Shown piece after piece: positions 60,591 to 64,000 of a stretch of DNA of 64,000 nucleotides. The DNA comes from Chitinophagaceae bacterium (lineage in GTDB: Bacteria > Bacteroidota > Bacteroidia > Chitinophagales > Chitinophagaceae): positions 1,116,001 to 1,180,000 of the forward strand of contig JADKAM010000001.1 in NCBI GenBank assembly GCA_016715365.1. The letters are read 5' to 3'. A program made the translations under genes and the position numbers. Under the pieces are notes generated by a model. That model was not told the origin of the DNA, searched no databases, and saw only the letters and a list, made by a program, of their open reading frames with translations. Position 1 is the stretch's first letter; each line of letters begins with the position of its first letter.

Positions 60591-62285
60591 ATGTTAGCTT
60601 TTCAACATACAGACTATTTGATTGCACTGGCAGCCATTCCATTGCTGCTTTTGTTGTATTTTTTTGTGTTGAACTGGAAGAAAAAGACCATCAAAAAAAT
60701 TGGTGATGCAAACCTGGTAACTGAAATGATCAAAAATCATTCTCCCCAAAAATTTGCTTTAAAATTTGTATTGATCCTGATTGCATTTGCAGCTGGTGTT
60801 TTTGCTCTGGCAAACCTGCGCTCGCCAAAAGGTATGGAACAGGTTAACAGAAATGGTATTGATGTGATGATTGCACTTGACGTAAGTAAAAGCATGCTGG
60901 CACAGGATGTTAAACCCAACAGGCTGGAAAGGGCGAAACAGGCTTTGGGTAAATTAATTGACAAACTCAACAATGACCGGGTTGGCATTGTGGTCTTTGC
61001 AGGCCGGGCTTATCTGCAAATGCCTTTAACCGGCGATCATGGTGCCGCCAAAATGTATTTGGGCTCCGCATCTACCGAAATTGTTCCCACGCAGGGCACG
61101 GTTATTTCCGATGCCCTGAAAATGTGTTATGCATCTTTCAATACAAAAGAAAAAAAATATAAGGCTGTTATTTTGATAAGCGATGGCGAAGACCATGATG
61201 AAGGAGCTTTGAAGATAGCCCAACAAATGACCGAAGACGGGATTGTAATTAATACGGTAGGTATTGGCTCCCCACAGGGGTCAACCATTATTGATGAACT
61301 CACCAACCAGGAGAAAAAAGATGTAAATGGCAATACTGTAATTACCCGGTTAAATGAAGAAGAGCTTAAATTAATTGCCGAAAAAGGCAATGGCAGTTAC
61401 CAGCTTTTTACCAATGCAGATGAACTGGTAACCAAACTGGATGCTCAGCTGGCAAGTATGGACCAGCGTACGGTTACAGAAAATTCTTTGGTGAATTACA
61501 AATACTTTTTTCCTTATTTTTTAATGCTGGCTTTGTTTTTAATGATTGCAGAATTTTTTATTTCTGAAAGAAAAAAGATCAGCAATTTAAAAATGACCGT
61601 TACTTCAAAAACCACATTTGCTTCCTTCTTATTTATTGCCAGTTGCCTGTTTCCTGTTGGTACAAAAGCACAAAATGACAAGGCACTCATCAAAAAAGGA
61701 AATGAAGCTTATGAAAAAAAGGAGTATGATAATGCCATAAAAAATTATCAGCAGGCAGCGCAGAAAAATCCCGCCAATTCAACTGCTCAGTATAATTTAG
61801 GAAATGCCTTATACAAAAACAATAAGGCAGATGAAGCTGTGCAGGCTTATGATGGTGCTTTATCTAATGCTGCATCTAATGCCGATAAAGCGAAAGCGTT
61901 TTATAACAAAGGAGTAGTGCTGCAGAATAACAAAAAGTTACCCGAATGTATTGAAGCCTATAAAAATGCATTGAAGCTGACCCCCCAGGATGAAGATGCC
62001 AGGCAGAACCTGCAAAAGGCATTACAGCAACAAAAAGAGCAGCAAAAAAAAGAGGAGAAAGACAAAAAGGAAGAAAAGAAACCCAAAGACGATAAAAAGC
62101 AAAAAGAAAAAGATAAACCCAAAGACGAAGAGAAGCAGGAGCAACCCAAACCTCAGCCTTCAAAACTTACCAAACAGGATGCTGAGGAGAAGTTGAAAGC
62201 CTTGCTGCAACAGGAAAAAAACCTGCAGGATAAATTACGGAAAGTTAATACTGCTACTTCGGCCAAGCCTGAGAAAGACTGGTAG
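60591..62285 (+). CDS. BatB-like VWA protein fused in frame to BatC-like TPR protein
   Basis: A 564-residue protein. Residues 1-335 are BatB-like: membrane helices near 10-25, 58-75 and 310-330, with a von Willebrand A domain showing the MIDAS motif in IALDVSKSMLAQD, VGIVVFAGRAYLQMPLT and ILISDGEDHD. After residue 335 comes MTVTSKTTFASFLFIASCLFPVGTKAQ, which looks like a signal peptide, then TPRs (ALIKKGNEAYEKKEYDNAIKNY and two more) and a Lys/Glu-rich tail, i.e. BatC. Removing one A from the A6 run at 61571-61576 would end BatB at TAA 61588-61590 and start BatC at ATG 61593. Bat genes affect aerotolerance in Bacteroides. batA is not adjacent. Confidence 0.8.
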   Translation: MLAFQHTDYLIALAAIPLLLLLYFFVLNWKKKTIKKIGDANLVTEMIKNHSPQKFALKFVLILIAFAAGVFALANLRSPKGMEQVNRNGIDVMIALDVSKSMLAQDVKPNRLERAKQALGKLIDKLNNDRVGIVVFAGRAYLQMPLTGDHGAAKMYLGSASTEIVPTQGTVISDALKMCYASFNTKEKKYKAVILISDGEDHDEGALKIAQQMTEDGIVINTVGIGSPQGSTIIDELTNQEKKDVNGNTVITRLNEEELKLIAEKGNGSYQLFTNADELVTKLDAQLASMDQRTVTENSLVNYKYFFPYFLMLALFLMIAEFFISERKKISNLKMTVTSKTTFASFLFIASCLFPVGTKAQNDKALIKKGNEAYEKKEYDNAIKNYQQAAQKNPANSTAQYNLGNALYKNNKADEAVQAYDGALSNAASNADKAKAFYNKGVVLQNNKKLPECIEAYKNALKLTPQDEDARQNLQKALQQQKEQQKKEEKDKKEEKKPKDDKKQKEKDKPKDEEKQEQPKPQPSKLTKQDAEEKLKALLQQEKNLQDKLRKVNTATSAKPEKDW

Positions 62286-62315
62286 ACAGGATGGCTGACC
62301 AAACACGATAATCAC

Positions 62316-62323
62316 TATTTTTG
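62316..62323 (+). promoter_or_regulatory. Exact TAnnTTTG promoter element for ispG
   Basis: TATTTTTG, 4 bases before the ATG at 62328. Confidence 0.5.
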
Positions 62324-62327
62324 TCTT

Positions 62328-64000
62328 ATGCAATTTTACAGCGAATCACTGACATCATACAAACGCCTGAAAACAAGGGAAGTTAAAATAGGCAACCTGC
62401 TTTTAGGTAACGGCCACCCTATCCTTGTACAAACGATGACTACCACTGATACCATGGACACCATGGCAACGGTTGAGCAATCAATCCGCTGTATAGAGGC
62501 AGGTGCCGAACTGGTGCGTATTACTGCACCATCCAAAAAGGAAGCAGAGAACTTACAGAACATAAAAGATGAATTAAGAAGAAGAGGATACGATACGCCG
62601 CTGGTAGCTGATATTCATTTTACACCCAATGCTGCAGAGATTGCTGCAAGAATTGTTGAAAAAGTAAGGGTGAACCCCGGCAACTATGTTGATAAGAAAA
62701 AATTTGAACAGATTGAATACACCGATGCTGAATATGCAGAGGAGATAGAAAGGATAAGAGACCGTTTTACACCATTGGTGAAAATTTGCAGAGAGCATGG
62801 TACTGCTATGCGTATCGGTACCAATCACGGAAGTTTGAGCGACCGCATCATGAGCCGATATGGAGATACGGCCATGGGCATGGTAGAAAGCGCTATGGAG
62901 TTTTTAAGAATAGCAAGAGCAGAAGATTACCACCAGATAATTTTAAGCATGAAGAGCAGTAATCCACAGGTAATGGTACATGCCTACCGCCTGCTCGTTA
63001 ATCACATGATAGAAGAATTCGGTGAAGCTTATCCTTTGCACCTGGGGGTTACAGAAGCGGGTGATGGCGAAGACGGAAGAATAAAATCGGCAATAGGAAT
63101 TGGTACTTTACTTGAAGATGGAATAGGAGATACGATCCGTGTTTCTTTAACAGAAGATCCGGAACTGGAAATACCGGTATGTAAGGATATTGTAAAGCGC
63201 TACACAAATGTTGTAAGTAACGATATTGTTCCTGCCATTGAAAAATTCCCTTACTCAACTTTTGAATATAACCGCAGAGAAACCTTTGCTGTAAGCAATA
63301 TTGGTGCAAAGCAGGTTCCAATTGTAGTGGCTGATTTTAGTAAGTTTGAAAAAATAACGCCGGCAGATCTGCAATCAATAGGCTATACATATGATGCTGC
63401 AACTGATAAGTGGAATATTGGTGATGCAGCAGCTGATTATATTTTTTGTAATGCTGCCCTGGGTTTTGATTTGCCGGGAACATTAAAAGTAATTCTGTAT
63501 CATCAACCCTGGCTTGCGGCAGCAGATAAGACCAAATATGTTCCTGCTTTTGAAACTGACCAGTACCTGGATGATTCGGTTGAAAAATCGGCATTCCTGA
63601 ATCTTGTGATGATTGATTGTTATTCGGAAGGATATCATGAACAGCCTCTGGAAAAAATATTTTCAAAACTTAACCAGGATAAAACAGCCGTGATCTGTTT
63701 AAGCAGTACAAACAAAAATACCATGCAAAGTATACGCAGGATGTTTGTTGAGCTAATGAACAGGGGTATTAAAAATCCGGTTATAGTTATCAGCGATAGT
63801 ACTGATACTACGATGGATCAGAGTTTAATTCATTACGCTGTAGAAGCTGGTGGATTGCTGCTGGATGGTTTTGGTGATGGGGTTTGTTTCGGACATTATT
63901 TTGGTAACAGGAAAGTTTTTCCTAAAACAAAAACTTTAAACTCAATTGCCTTTGGAATTTTACAGGCTACCCGTACCCGGATTTCACGAACAGAATATAT
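62328..64000 (+). CDS. ispG: 4-hydroxy-3-methylbut-2-enyl diphosphate synthase IspG (large form), 3'-truncated
   Basis: The seventh MEP-pathway enzyme: reduces MEcPP to HMBPP using a [4Fe-4S] cluster. From ATG 62328 (MQFYSESLTSYKR) the TIM barrel reads REVKIGNLLLGNGHPILVQT, VRITAPSKKEAEN, LVADIHFTPNAAEIAA, KVRVNPGNYVD and LHLGVTEAGDGEDGRIKSAIG. An inserted domain (about 270-480) follows, as in the plant and Bacteroidota long form. The frame is open to base 64000, after FGILQATRTRISRTEY; the C-terminal cluster Cys motif would come next, outside the window. At least 557 residues are present. Confidence 0.94.
   Translation, partial: MQFYSESLTSYKRLKTREVKIGNLLLGNGHPILVQTMTTTDTMDTMATVEQSIRCIEAGAELVRITAPSKKEAENLQNIKDELRRRGYDTPLVADIHFTPNAAEIAARIVEKVRVNPGNYVDKKKFEQIEYTDAEYAEEIERIRDRFTPLVKICREHGTAMRIGTNHGSLSDRIMSRYGDTAMGMVESAMEFLRIARAEDYHQIILSMKSSNPQVMVHAYRLLVNHMIEEFGEAYPLHLGVTEAGDGEDGRIKSAIGIGTLLEDGIGDTIRVSLTEDPELEIPVCKDIVKRYTNVVSNDIVPAIEKFPYSTFEYNRRETFAVSNIGAKQVPIVVADFSKFEKITPADLQSIGYTYDAATDKWNIGDAAADYIFCNAALGFDLPGTLKVILYHQPWLAAADKTKYVPAFETDQYLDDSVEKSAFLNLVMIDCYSEGYHEQPLEKIFSKLNQDKTAVICLSSTNKNTMQSIRRMFVELMNRGIKNPVIVISDSTDTTMDQSLIHYAVEAGGLLLDGFGDGVCFGHYFGNRKVFPKTKTLNSIAFGILQATRTRISRTEY

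Noticed and set aside
1..64000. CRISPR arrays, prophage, insertion sequences, rRNA, riboswitches
   Set aside because: No regularly spaced repeats, integrases, transposases or recognisable riboswitch folds were seen on either strand.

Overview
The window is a dense (about 95% gene-covered) stretch of a Bacteroidota chromosome, most likely family Chitinophagaceae. The placement is inferred from gene content and regulatory signals: a fused lpxC/fabZ gene, the large two-module ispG, porX, gldD and gldE, a bacterial GGGP synthase, DUF5686 and DUF2975 families, an AURKAIP1/COX24-type 29-residue basic protein, and exact TAnnTTTG minus-7 promoter elements close to several starts. No phage, integrase, transposase, CRISPR array or rRNA operon is visible. 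No gene-free stretch exceeds 300 bases; the longest (39828-40099, 16295-16549, 45619-45841, 5329-5548, 3509-3722, 24932-25139) hold promoters, hairpins, worn repeats or nothing I can name.

Layout. 1-5.3 kb: 3' end of icmF, two tandem paralogous secreted proteins, an ECF sigma factor with a small membrane protein, a secreted CAP-domain protein and a ChaN-like protein. 5.5-11.1 kb: alcohol dehydrogenase, peptidoglycan amidase, polysaccharide flippase, and an overlapping di-haem peroxidase/MbnP pair. 11-17.6 kb: arfB, GGGP synthase, a secreted YCII protein, M28 peptidase, a LytTR regulator with its histidine kinase, and ruvB. 17.6-21.3 kb: an OmpR-type regulator, a four-helix-bundle protein and a second di-haem peroxidase (all three frameshifted in this sequence), then an XRE/DUF2975 pair. 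21.3-31.8 kb: HerA-like ATPase, LtaS-type sulfatase, recQ, copA, tsaE, alanine dehydrogenase, TraB/GumN protein. 31.8-40 kb: ABC ATPase and the lipid A cluster lpxA, lpxC/fabZ, DUF5686, lpxD, HD phosphohydrolase. 40-48 kb: porX, metallo-beta-lactamase-fold hydrolase, helix-hairpin-helix protein, acyl-CoA dehydrogenase, relA/spoT. 48-58 kb: tRNA-Leu, tig, a DNRLRE lipoprotein, the rng/AURKAIP1/TPR/HU cluster, mutY, ssb, gldE, gldD. 58-64 kb: DUF2306, DUF3109, class D beta-lactamase, batB/batC, and ispG running off the end.

Themes. Envelope biogenesis dominates (lipid A, flippase, amidase, LtaS-like enzyme, DUF5686, gliding/type IX secretion factors porX, gldD, gldE). Copper handling appears twice (MbnP/MbnH-like pair and copA).

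The most important caution is that seven single-base A/T homopolymer indels break six genes, including lpxD and porX, and an eighth may have fused batB to batC. This pattern looks like uncorrected sequencing error, so these genes should be treated as intact in the organism until checked. The most interesting biology is the MbnP/MbnH-like pair, the possible auto-operator of the DUF2975/XRE pair, the tandem secreted paralogs, and several short palindromic repeat families between genes.
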